Source: CAZCBN01 sp964496975 (GTDB taxonomy: Bacteria > Planctomycetota > Phycisphaerae > Phycisphaerales > UBA1924). Taken from it: a stretch of DNA of 12,625 nt. The DNA is taken from positions 1 through 12,625 of the forward strand of contig CAZCBN010000096.1 of the NCBI GenBank assembly GCA_964496975.1, written 5' to 3'. The notes under the pieces were generated by a model. It saw nothing but the letters and a program-made list of their open reading frames with translations. It was not told where the DNA came from and searched no databases. This document shows positions 1 to 6,535 of the stretch, in pieces; within the stretch, counting starts at the first letter, position 1; every line of letters begins with the position of its first letter. A program made the position numbers and the translations under genes.

Positions 1-65
1 AGAGAAGAGCAAGCAGGACCGGCGGGCCCCCGCGGCACAGGCCGCACCCCACCGCGAAAAGTTGT

Positions 66-72
66 AGAGAGG
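66..72 (+). promoter_or_regulatory. Ribosome binding site of the surface-protein gene
   Basis: The purine run AGAGAGG ends six bases before the ATG at 79 and is a reasonable Shine-Dalgarno sequence. It supports that ATG as the start. The 65 bases before it are GC-rich and contain a short GCGGC-ACAG-GCCGC hairpin, but no convincing promoter boxes. Confidence 0.6.
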
Positions 73-78
73 TCTGAC

Positions 79-1976
79 ATGCGTTCGTTCAGCACCCCGC
101 CGCGCGATGTCGCCCGGCGAAACCCCGCCGCCCACGCCGCCCCGTCCCCGCGGGCAACCAGCCCTCGCGCCGCCGCGCCCGCGATCGCCGCCCTCGCCCT
201 CGCCGCCGCCTCTGCCGCCGGGCAGACCACGGCCGTCTGGCAGAGCGACACCGGCGGCGACTGGGACGTCGGCACCAACTGGTCCACAGGCCAGCGACCC
301 GCCAACGACGGCGTCGACCGCGTCAACGTCGTGATCGACATCCCCGGCGCCGGCAACGTTGACTACACCGTCTCGCTCGCCACCCCCGTCGAGATCGACG
401 ACTTCACCCTCGCGAGCGACAACGCCACCCTCGACCTCGCCGGCACCACCCTCTCCGTCCTCAGCCTCAACGCCACCGCGGGCCGCGTCACCGGCGCCGG
501 CGCGTCCGAGCTCCGCGTCCGCGGCGACGCCGACATCATCGGCATCGAGCTCTTCTCGCTCGCCACCCTCACCCTCGACGCCGCCGCCACCGTCACCGAC
601 GCCGTCTTCAACGGCGTCCAAAGCGCCACCTTCGCCGGCGACACGACCTTCACCGGCTCCACCCTCTTCCTCGGCTCCGCCGCCACCCTCAACGCCAACA
701 CCACCGTCTGCGACGACGTCGATGTCTGCGACTCCGACGTCGACAACTTCGGCGAGCTCACACTCGACGACTCCGCCTCCTTCCGCATCGACGCCGGCGG
801 CACCTTCGCCGTCCGCGCCGGCGGGAGCCTCAACGTCACGGGCGACACCAACCGCGCCATCACCGGCACCGGCGCCACCAACACCTTCATCAACCAGGGC
901 ACCGTCACAAAGTCCGGCACGGGCGAGCTCCGCCTCACCAACCTCACCCTCCAGTCGGAGGGACGCTTCGACGTCAACGCCGGCATCCTCGCCCTCGCCG
1001 ACGACGTCCAGGGCCTCATCACCAGCGTCGCCGACGGCGACCGCCTCGAGGGCGGCGAGTTCCGCGTCGCCGACAACGCCGGCCTCGCCCTCGAGGGCGC
1101 CGACATCGTCGAGCTCGCCGCCAACGTCGAGCTCATCGGCGCCAACTCCACCTTCGCCCAGCTCGACGGCGTCGAACGCGTCGACTCCGAAGGCCGCCTC
1201 GCCGTCTCCGGAGGCCGCGCCTTCACCACCCAGGGCGACTTCGAGGTCATCGGCACCGGCACCCTCGCCGTCGGCGCCGGCAGCACCTTCACCGTCAACG
1301 GCACGCTCGTCAACCTCGCCGCCGGTCGCTTCAGCGGCGGGCAGTTTGAAGTNNNNNNNNNNTGCAGGTCGGCGCCACCGCCGCCTTCCAGAACCTCAAC
1401 GGCGACGACGCCCTCAGCGGCCTCAACCTCATCGACGCCCCCGGCCGCCTCAACGTCCTCGCCGGCGCCGCCCTCACCACCACAGGCCCCCTCACCGTCG
1501 CCGGAACCCTCCGCCTCGCCTCCACCGCCGCCGTCGGCCGCGGCTTCCCCGACCCCCTCCCCCCCGGCGGCGCCAACCGCGGCGGCCTCGTGGTCATCGC
1601 CGGCGACTACATCCAGCAGATCGACAGCACCCTCGCCGTCCGCATCCGCGGCGCCAACGACTTCGGCGTCCTCCACATCGAGGGCGACGCCGTCTTCGGC
1701 TCCATCGAGGCCCCGGGCCTCGCCGGCACCCTCCTCGTCGAGCTTGACCCCACCGGCCTCTTCGAGGTCGGCGACATCTTCGAGATCATCCGCGTCGAGG
1801 GCAGCATCCTCGGCTTCTTCGCCGACGTCCGCGTCGTCGCCGCGGGCCGCAACGCCCTCGCCGAGGTCCGACAAGTCGGCGGCTCCTTCTTCGTCGTCAT
1901 CGTCCCCGCCCCCGCCTCCGCCCCGCTCCTCGCCGCCGCGGGCCTCCTCGCCGCACGCCGCCGCCGCCGGGCCTGA
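79..1976 (+). CDS. Secreted beta-rich surface protein with PEP-CTERM-like C-terminal anchor (spans assembly gap)
   Basis: This is probably an exported cell-surface or extracellular protein; no enzymatic domain was recognised. Residues 1-49 form a long signal peptide: a basic N-terminus, then an Ala/Leu core at about 32-47, with a likely cut near SAAG-QTT. Next comes a W..DTGGDWDVGTNW motif, which is common at the start of planctomycete autotransporter-like surface proteins. After it are hundreds of residues of short Asn/Asp/Gly/Thr-rich beta strands (repeated G-T-L, N-F-G-E-L and G-L-N-V patterns), suggesting a beta-helix or beta-solenoid. The C-terminus reads VPAP, then a hydrophobic Ala/Leu segment, then ARRRRRA, which is the layout of a PEP-CTERM sorting tail. 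The frame is 1 before the N gap (424 codons) and 3 after it (203 codons from 1365). Both sides are clearly coding and of matching character, so this is one gene and the true gap length must be 2 modulo 3. The start is backed by an AGAGAGG ribosome site. The exact ligand or role is unknown. Confidence 0.82.
1353..1362. other. Assembly gap (10 N) inside the surface-protein gene
   Basis: Ten N of probably nominal length. Coding sequence on the left is in frame 1 and on the right in frame 3. The true missing length should therefore be 2 modulo 3 rather than 10. Reading straight through the N creates an artificial 1260-codon frame that fuses the first half of the surface protein to the downstream phosphatase. 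Confidence 0.95.
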
Positions 1977-2031
1977 GCGTCCACCAAGAAACCCCGCCGC
2001 CGATACCATCCGCCGCCGCGACCGCGACCGC

Positions 2032-3861
2032 CTGCGTGCCGGCCCGCTCGCCACCCCGCGGAGATCGGCCACGAACACCCCCGCCGCCACCACCCTCTCC
2101 TCGCACGGCCCGCTCCGACTCGAGTGTGTCGCCGGCCCACCGCTTGATCCGCTCACCCTCCCCTCGAGCCGCAGCGCCAAGCTCGGCCGCGCCCTCCAGA
2201 GCGACTACGTCCTCCTGAACGGCGCCGTCAGCCGACACCACGCCAGCATCCACTTCCGCGGCGGCCGATGGTTCGTCACCGACCAGATGAGCCGCCACGG
2301 CACCATGCTCAACGGCGTCCGCCTCCTCCCCGGAAAGGCCGCGCCCCTCGCCTGGGGCGACCACCTCCGCATCGGCCCCTACACCCTCCGCGTCCTCACC
2401 GGCGACGGCCCCCCACAGTCCGACAAACCCCTCGCCGCCAGCTCCGAGAGCAGCGCCACCAGCGTCCGCGTCGTCGACTCCCGCGGCGAGGGAGAGTTCG
2501 TCGAGTCCGTCGACACCGACACCGTCGGACGCCTCGCCCAGCACCGCCTCGACCTCCTCCTCAGCTACGCCGCCGCCATCAACACCGCCCCAGACGAGCC
2601 CGCCCTCGCCACCGCCCTGCTCGACGCCGCCCTCGCCGGCAGCGGCTACGGACGCGGCGCCCTCCTCCGAAAGCTCGGCCGCGACGCCGCCAACTCCGCC
2701 GGCCCCCTCATCGTCGCCGGCGAGCACGTCTGCGACCTCGTCCTCTCCCGCTTCCGCGGCGGACGCACCCAGGACGACGCCGGCTTCACCCTCTCCGCCT
2801 CCCTCCTCATTGAGGCCGCCCAGGGCAAGCCCGCCCGCCTCGGCGCCTTCTCCGGCGGCAACGCCGACTGGGGCCAGAGCATCGCCGACCTCCGCATCCA
2901 CTCCGCCCTCTGCCTGCCCATGTTCGTCGGCGACGAGGTCACCCGCTTCCTCTACCTCGACGCACGCGGCGCCGAGGCCGGCGTCGAGCACGACGCCGCC
3001 GGCTTCTGCGTCGCCCTCGCACGCATCGGCGGCCTCGCCATGTCCAACCTCATCCGCGCCGAGCTCGAGCACCGCCAGCGCCTCCTCGAAGCCCAGCTCG
3101 GCGCCGCCCGCGAGGCCCAGCAGCTCATCGTCCCGCCCCCCTCCGGCACCGTCGCCGGCCTCCAATACGCCCTCCGCATGCGCCCCGGCATGTACGTCGC
3201 CGGCGACCTCTTTGACATCCTCCAACTCCCCGACGGACGCGTCGCCGTCTTCCTGGGCGATGTCACCGGCGAGGGCGTCGGCGCCGGCATCCTCATGGCC
3301 GGCGCGCAGTCCCACCTCCACGCCGCGCTCCTCCACACGGGCGACCCCCAGGCCGCCGTCAACGAGGTCAACGCCTACCTCTCCGCCCACTCCCCCGCCG
3401 ACCGCTTCGTCTCCCTCTGGGTGGGCGTCTTCGACCGCGACGCCGAAAAGGTCCGCTTCGTCGACGCCGGCCACGGCCACTGGCTCCTCGTCCCCCACGA
3501 CGGCCCGCCCCACCGCCCGAGCCAGGGCCCCGGCGGCCCCCCCGTCGCCATCGACGCCGACATCACCTACGAGGCCGCCGAGTTCACCTTCCGCGAGCGC
3601 GACCGCCTCGTCCTCTTCAGCGACGGCATCGTCGAGCAGTCCGCCCCGCAGGCCGAGGGCGCCGCCCACGTCGACCGCTTCGGCCTCGACCGCGCCAAGG
3701 AAGTCCTCTCCCACTGCACCACCGTCGACCAAGACACCCGCCGCCTCCTCCGCGCCGTCCTCGACTTCGCCCAAAGCGAAGCCCTCGACGACGACACCAC
3801 CGTCGCCAGCGTCGCCTGGACCACCCCCGCCGCCCCACCCCCCTCCCCCGACGCCCCCTAA
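2032..3861 (+). CDS. FHA-GAF-PP2C (SpoIIE/RsbU-type) protein serine phosphatase
   Basis: This is a predicted cytoplasmic signalling protein. The FHA domain (about 2110-2400) would bind phosphothreonine and has the GR (2185), SRHH (2230) and S..GT..NG signature. A GAF-like sensor domain follows (about 2530-3060; ALCLPMFVGDE and FLYLDARG are typical). A short helical linker then leads into a SpoIIE-type Mn/Mg phosphatase (about 3120-3830). All the metal-binding acidic positions appear present: GDLFD (Asp at 3205 and 3214), GDVTGEG (Asp at 3259), SDG (Asp at 3622) and DDDTT (3787-3795). The family usually dephosphorylates anti-sigma-factor antagonists or similar phosphoproteins; the partner here is unknown. 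The start is uncertain. The frame has no ATG, GTG or TTG between the upstream stop at 1976 and the FHA domain. CTG at 2032 is a nominal choice without a ribosome site, and the first ATG (2287) would cut the FHA domain in half. It lies about 55 bp after the surface-protein gene and is likely co-transcribed with it. Confidence 0.85.
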   Translation: MRAGPLATPRRSATNTPAATTLSSHGPLRLECVAGPPLDPLTLPSSRSAKLGRALQSDYVLLNGAVSRHHASIHFRGGRWFVTDQMSRHGTMLNGVRLLPGKAAPLAWGDHLRIGPYTLRVLTGDGPPQSDKPLAASSESSATSVRVVDSRGEGEFVESVDTDTVGRLAQHRLDLLLSYAAAINTAPDEPALATALLDAALAGSGYGRGALLRKLGRDAANSAGPLIVAGEHVCDLVLSRFRGGRTQDDAGFTLSASLLIEAAQGKPARLGAFSGGNADWGQSIADLRIHSALCLPMFVGDEVTRFLYLDARGAEAGVEHDAAGFCVALARIGGLAMSNLIRAELEHRQRLLEAQLGAAREAQQLIVPPPSGTVAGLQYALRMRPGMYVAGDLFDILQLPDGRVAVFLGDVTGEGVGAGILMAGAQSHLHAALLHTGDPQAAVNEVNAYLSAHSPADRFVSLWVGVFDRDAEKVRFVDAGHGHWLLVPHDGPPHRPSQGPGGPPVAIDADITYEAAEFTFRERDRLVLFSDGIVEQSAPQAEGAAHVDRFGLDRAKEVLSHCTTVDQDTRRLLRAVLDFAQSEALDDDTTVASVAWTTPAAPPPSPDAP

Positions 3862-3886
3862 CCGCGCCGCGTACCCGCCCGGATGC

Positions 3887-3910
3887 CACGCCCGAGTGAC
3901 ACGCCCGAGT
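3887..3910. repeat. Short direct repeat CACGCCCGAGT x2
   Basis: The 11-mer CACGCCCGAGT occurs at 3887-3897 and again at 3900-3910, two bases apart. It sits immediately before the hairpin at 3920-3944. The preceding GGATGCCACG (3881-3890) is echoed as GGGTGCCACG at 3914-3923, so the whole block looks like a small repeated element rather than random sequence. Confidence 0.75.
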
Positions 3911-3913
3911 ACC

Positions 3914-3950
3914 GGGTGCCACGGCTTGGCCCCGCCAAGCCGTGCTCCCC
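3914..3950. terminator. Perfect hairpin, possible bidirectional terminator or interspersed palindromic element
   Basis: CACGGCTTGGC (3920-3930) and GCCAAGCCGTG (3934-3944) are exact reverse complements around a CCC loop. With two mismatched positions the stem extends to GGG/CCC at 3914-3916 and 3948-3950. It lies about 55 bp after the phosphatase stop, between two convergent genes, as expected for a terminator. There is no T-run on either strand, so an intrinsic terminator is not proven. It could instead be a REP-like genomic repeat. Confidence 0.5.
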
Positions 3951-4180
3951 TCCTCCCCCGCGGCTCCGCCGCGCCCCCCCACCCCCCACCGGCCACCTTC
4001 ATCGCCCGCACCACCACCGCCCTCGCACGCCAACGCCCACCCGCCGCACCGACGAAGCGACCAGACGGCCGCGGCGTCCAGCCCGTCCGCCGTGCGTCCC
4101 GTGCCTCCACGGACTCCCGACGACACAGCCGACCCCAACGCCGCCCCGGTTGGTGCAGTTCGAGCGTTCGAGCGCGACCG

Positions 4181-4600
4181 TCAGCGCGCCGGTCGCCACA
4201 TGGGTCCGATGACAAGGAGCAGAAAGAACACGTTCCACACCGCGTTCGGCCACGCCCCCGACGCGATCGACCCCGTGCTGTCAAACACAAACCAGCTGCA
4301 CGCACTCACAACAAACACCCGGCGCGCGCCCTCCGGGTTGGTCGTGTGGACCCAGACCGCGAGGCACCACGCCATCACGCCCCACGCGACAAGGAACCCG
4401 CCGCTGAGCGCCGAAAGGAACCGCATCGATCGGTCGTCATACGTCGGGAACCCGTCGATCGGATACGACAACAAATCAAGCGACCACCGCGCCGGCTCGG
4501 AGAACCCCGCAAACGTCGCCAATGTAAGGACCGGTCCACCGACCGCGATCACCACCCCCGCAAAACGCAGCCACAGGTTGTGCAACTTAACCGATGCCAT
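4181..4600 (-). CDS. Small four-helix inner-membrane protein, function unknown
   Basis: A 139-residue protein starting MASVKLHNLWLR. Four hydrophobic segments are visible at about residues 11-31, 62-84, 93-108 and 118-134. Between the first two is a conserved-looking, partly polar loop (DLLSYPIDGFPTYDD). Later come FDSTGSIASG and a C-terminal GPMWRP. The pattern resembles small conserved hypothetical membrane proteins I have seen in other bacteria, but I cannot assign a function. The frame is open further upstream to 4708. The internal ATG at 4600 is preferred because the upstream part lacks membrane-protein character, overlaps two strong inverted repeats, and a GAGG lies about 11 bases before this ATG. 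Codon use is less GC-biased than in the neighbours. A weak hairpin (GCGACC/GGTCGC, 4174-4196) overlaps the stop codon. The gene stands alone, convergent to the phosphatase gene. Confidence 0.75.
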   Translation of the reverse strand: MASVKLHNLWLRFAGVVIAVGGPVLTLATFAGFSEPARWSLDLLSYPIDGFPTYDDRSMRFLSALSGGFLVAWGVMAWCLAVWVHTTNPEGARRVFVVSACSWFVFDSTGSIASGAWPNAVWNVFFLLLVIGPMWRPAR

Positions 4601-4632
4601 CGTTGATCGCGCCTCGTCACATGTCGGAGCAG

Positions 4633-4673
4633 GCGTCGCGACTCCTTCATCTGCCCCTACAACTTCGCGACGC
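4633..4673. promoter_or_regulatory. 9-bp inverted repeat in the leader of the small membrane-protein gene
   Basis: GCGTCGCGA (4633-4641) and TCGCGACGC (4665-4673) are exact reverse complements around a 23-base loop. Read on the minus strand, the loop ends in GAAGGAG, which resembles a ribosome site. The element lies 33-73 bases before the ATG at 4600. It could be an operator or a structured 5' leader; the sequence alone does not decide. Confidence 0.5.
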
Positions 4674-4691
4674 GCCGAGCGACATGGTACC

Positions 4692-4717
4692 TGCGTCCGC
4701 TTCCCCATGCGGACGCA
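4692..4717. promoter_or_regulatory. 9-bp stem, 8-base loop hairpin upstream of the small membrane-protein gene
   Basis: TGCGTCCGC (4692-4700) and GCGGACGCA (4709-4717) pair perfectly around TTCCCCAT. No T-run follows on either strand before the N gap at 4726. It lies just outside the 4633-4673 inverted repeat, so the two may form consecutive stems in one transcript or a pair of protein-binding sites. Confidence 0.5.
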
Positions 4718-4725
4718 TCATCAAC

Positions 4726-4735
4726 NNNNNNNNNN
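4726..4735. other. Assembly gap (10 N), intergenic
   Basis: Ten N of probably nominal length between contigs. The amount of missing sequence is unknown, so the distance between the hairpins on the left and the glycosyltransferase gene on the right is unreliable. Confidence 0.95.
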
Positions 4736-4987
4736 GTGCACCAAAGACTCCCGCCGCTTCACGCGAAGCGATTCACCGGCAAGGCAAGACCGGTCTGTAT
4801 CAGCCACGCGCCGCTGCCGCGCATCCCCCTTTCGCGGCGTCCACCCCGCTCAACGACGAGCAACGCGCGAAGCCAACATCCGCGGACCACCCACCTTGAA
4901 CGCCAAGGTAGACAGCCAGCGTTCACCGCCGACCCGATCAACACCGCACATCGCCGAGGCCTCGCAACGCCCGCTCGCGCTCGGCGC

Positions 4988-6316
4988 TCAACCCATCTCA
5001 CCCGCATACACCCGCAGCAGCCGCTCCACATACGCCCCCGGCTCCCGGTGCGCCAGCGCCGCCACGGGGTCAAACGCGTTGAGCCGCCCCGCCGCCCGCG
5101 CCGCGTGCATCGCCTCGAGCGCGCGCACCAGCCCCCCCTCTCGCGCGGGGTCATACACAAACCCGAGCCCCTCGACACCCTCAAACCCCCGCCCGATCCC
5201 CGTGCCCCACCCCGTCCCGCGTCCACCGTCGCACCCCGGCATCGCCCCCAGCACGTTCGCCCCCGCCGCCACGCCCTCCAGCAGGCACAGCGGGTCGTTC
5301 TCCTCATCCAGCGACGGGATCACCACCGCGTGCGCCCGCCGCAGCGCCCGCGCCACCTCCACCGCGTCCACCCGCCCAAAGAACTCCGCCGCAAGCCCCC
5401 GCTCCGCCGCGATCGCCCGGCACCGCGCCAGGTCGGACCCATCCCCCAGCACCCGAAGCCGCACCCGCTCCCCACCCCCCGGCCCACCCGGCCAGCTCTG
5501 CAAGCACGCCGCGAGCCGCTTCTCCGGCTCCACCCGCCCCACAAACACCACCTCCAGCGGCCCATCCGCCCGCCGCGCCCCGTCCGCCCCGGCCTCCATC
5601 CCCGCCCGCGCCTGCACAAACGCCGGGTTCGGCACCCACACCGCCGGCAGCCCCGCCCCGCGGCACAGCTCCAGCAGCGTGCGCCCGGGGCACACCACCG
5701 CGTCCAGCACCGCCAGCCGCCGATGCACCCGATAGTTCCACACGTGCTGCGCCACCCGCAGCCACGAGTGCGCCGCCCCCCGCCGGTCCCACCGCTGCCC
5801 CAGCACATACCCAAGCTCGCCGAGCCGCCCAACGTCCGCCGCCCGCTCCGCCCGCCCGCGCCCAACCCCGCGTCCAGCCCCGCTTCCGGCCCCGCTTCCG
5901 GCCTCGCGCGAAAAAACATGCAGCAGCGGGTTCGGCGAGAGCACATGCCCATCGTGCGCCGTCATCACCACCCGCCGCACCGCCCCACCAGCCCCACCAA
6001 CCCCAACCCCAACCCCAGCCCCAGCCCCCCCCCGCTTCCACCGCAAGAGCGTCGCCAAAATCCCCGGCGACAGCACGTGATAAAAGTTGTGCACGTGCAC
6101 CACGTCCGGCCGCCACGACGCCAGCCGCGCCGCCAGCACCCGCCTCGCCCGCCACGAATCCACATACCCCAGCGGCCCCGCCCGACGCAGCCCCTCCGCG
6201 TCCCCCAGCAGCGTCGCCACCTCGTGCCCCCGCGCAGCCAGCAGCCGGGCCGTCGCGTGGACCACCTCCTCCGCCCCGCCCTCGCGGGCGTAGTCATTCA
6301 CCAGCAGGACGCGCAA
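4988..6316 (-). CDS. GT4-type glycosyltransferase (GT-B fold), capsule/exopolysaccharide type
   Basis: A 442-residue predicted cytoplasmic enzyme that would move a sugar from a nucleotide-sugar donor to a growing glycan. The N-terminal acceptor half shows MRVLLVNDY, GGAEEVV (13-19), VHVHNFYHVLSPGI (73-86) and a TAHDGHVLSPN segment (119-129), a pattern common in polysaccharide GT4 enzymes. The C-terminal donor half shows VFVGRVEPEKR (257-267) and an EX7E motif (residues 339-347, within EENDPLCLLEG). The start is TTG at 6316, which puts the first beta strand at the N-terminus as usual; only a G-run serves as a ribosome site. Three Gly-rich low-complexity tracts (about 96-111, 139-155 and 361-380) interrupt the domains and match C-rich tandem repeats in the DNA. 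The gene is divergent from the dehydrogenase gene. Donor and acceptor cannot be read from the sequence. Confidence 0.88.
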   Translation of the reverse strand: MRVLLVNDYAREGGAEEVVHATARLLAARGHEVATLLGDAEGLRRAGPLGYVDSWRARRVLAARLASWRPDVVHVHNFYHVLSPGILATLLRWKRGGAGAGVGVGVGGAGGAVRRVVMTAHDGHVLSPNPLLHVFSREAGSGAGSGAGRGVGRGRAERAADVGRLGELGYVLGQRWDRRGAAHSWLRVAQHVWNYRVHRRLAVLDAVVCPGRTLLELCRGAGLPAVWVPNPAFVQARAGMEAGADGARRADGPLEVVFVGRVEPEKRLAACLQSWPGGPGGGERVRLRVLGDGSDLARCRAIAAERGLAAEFFGRVDAVEVARALRRAHAVVIPSLDEENDPLCLLEGVAAGANVLGAMPGCDGGRGTGWGTGIGRGFEGVEGLGFVYDPAREGGLVRALEAMHAARAAGRLNAFDPVAALAHREPGAYVERLLRVYAGEMG

Positions 6317-6535
6317 CCCAGCACCCCCCCGCCGAGCCTACCACCCGCCGCCGGGCCCCCGCTACACTGCGGCAACGCACCCCGCGGCGGCCCGCCGCAG
6401 CGGGCCCCGCCGCAGCACCGGGCCCAGGCCCCCGCGCACCGCTCGCGTCCGCCGTTGCAGGGCCCCGCCCCACGCGTTCCCGTCCAACACCGCCTCGCCA
6501 CCCCCCCGGTCCTTCGCACCCTGGCATCGCACACC
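6317..6535. other. Divergent intergenic region and GC-rich leader of the dehydrogenase gene
   Basis: This 219-bp stretch separates the two divergent genes and should hold the promoters for both. It contains a TACACT (6363-6368) on the plus strand and a TAGGCT on the minus strand (6340 to 6335), either of which could be a -10 box. It also has strong GC stems: GCGGCGG (6384-6390) can pair with either of two identical CCGCCGC copies (6392-6398 or 6407-6413). No small gene was seen. Confidence 0.5.
6363..6368 (+). promoter_or_regulatory. Possible -10 box (TACACT) for the dehydrogenase gene
   Basis: TACACT fits the TANNNT pattern of a housekeeping sigma factor and stands out in C/G-rich surroundings. 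No clear -35 box is seen 16-18 bases upstream. It would give a leader of about 160 bases before the ATG at 6536. Confidence 0.25.

Larger units (their letters stand above)
3862..4180. other. Intergenic region between convergent genes
   Basis: This 319-bp stretch separates the phosphatase gene (+) from the small membrane-protein gene (-). I find no plausible gene in it. It holds an 11-bp direct repeat, a perfect 11-bp hairpin at 3920-3944, a second hairpin (CGCGGC-TCC-GCCGCG, 3959-3973), pyrimidine-rich C/T runs, and a small tandem 8-mer TTCGAGCG x2 at 4159-4174. The rest is structureless GC-rich sequence. Confidence 0.7.
4601..4987. other. Gene-poor leader and intergenic region containing an assembly gap
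   Basis: This 387-bp stretch lies between the small membrane-protein gene and the stop of the left glycosyltransferase gene, both on the minus strand. I find no credible coding sequence or tRNA. It contains two perfect 9-bp inverted repeats (listed separately), the 10-N gap, and right of the gap a 6-bp hairpin CGCTTC-ACGC-GAAGCG (4755-4770) and a weaker ACCGG/CCGGT pair near 4776-4795. Its base composition is clearly less GC-rich than the flanking genes. Confidence 0.65.

Noticed and set aside
363..2180. A 605-codon minus-strand frame over the surface-protein gene
   Set aside because: It crosses the N gap, is low in complexity and has no recognisable fold. The plus strand carries a signal peptide, beta repeats and a sorting tail.
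79..3861. A single 1260-codon frame joining the surface protein to the FHA/phosphatase
   Set aside because: It only exists by reading through the 10 N. After the gap the true surface-protein frame is frame 3 (to 1976), and the region 1363-1976 in frame 1 is Ser/Pro-rich shadow sequence.
1897..4305. An 802-codon open frame on the minus strand over the phosphatase gene
   Set aside because: It is an antisense shadow caused by strong C bias at third positions. It is extremely rich in Gly, Ala, Glu, Asp and Val with no domain, while the opposite strand encodes recognisable FHA, GAF and phosphatase motifs.
4601..4708. N-terminal extension of the small membrane protein to the ATG at 4708
   Set aside because: The extra 36 residues are polar and unlike the rest of the protein, and they overlap two perfect inverted repeats. 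A GAGG precedes the internal ATG at 4600.
4736..4987. A tRNA or other known RNA gene right of the second gap
   Set aside because: There are several short stems, but no T-loop consensus, no cloverleaf spacing and no recognisable conserved RNA core.
6000..6030. CRISPR-like or telomere-like repeat in the CCCCAA/CCCCAG tract
   Set aside because: The units are only six bases, have no spacers and lie in frame inside a glycosyltransferase gene. It is a coding minisatellite.
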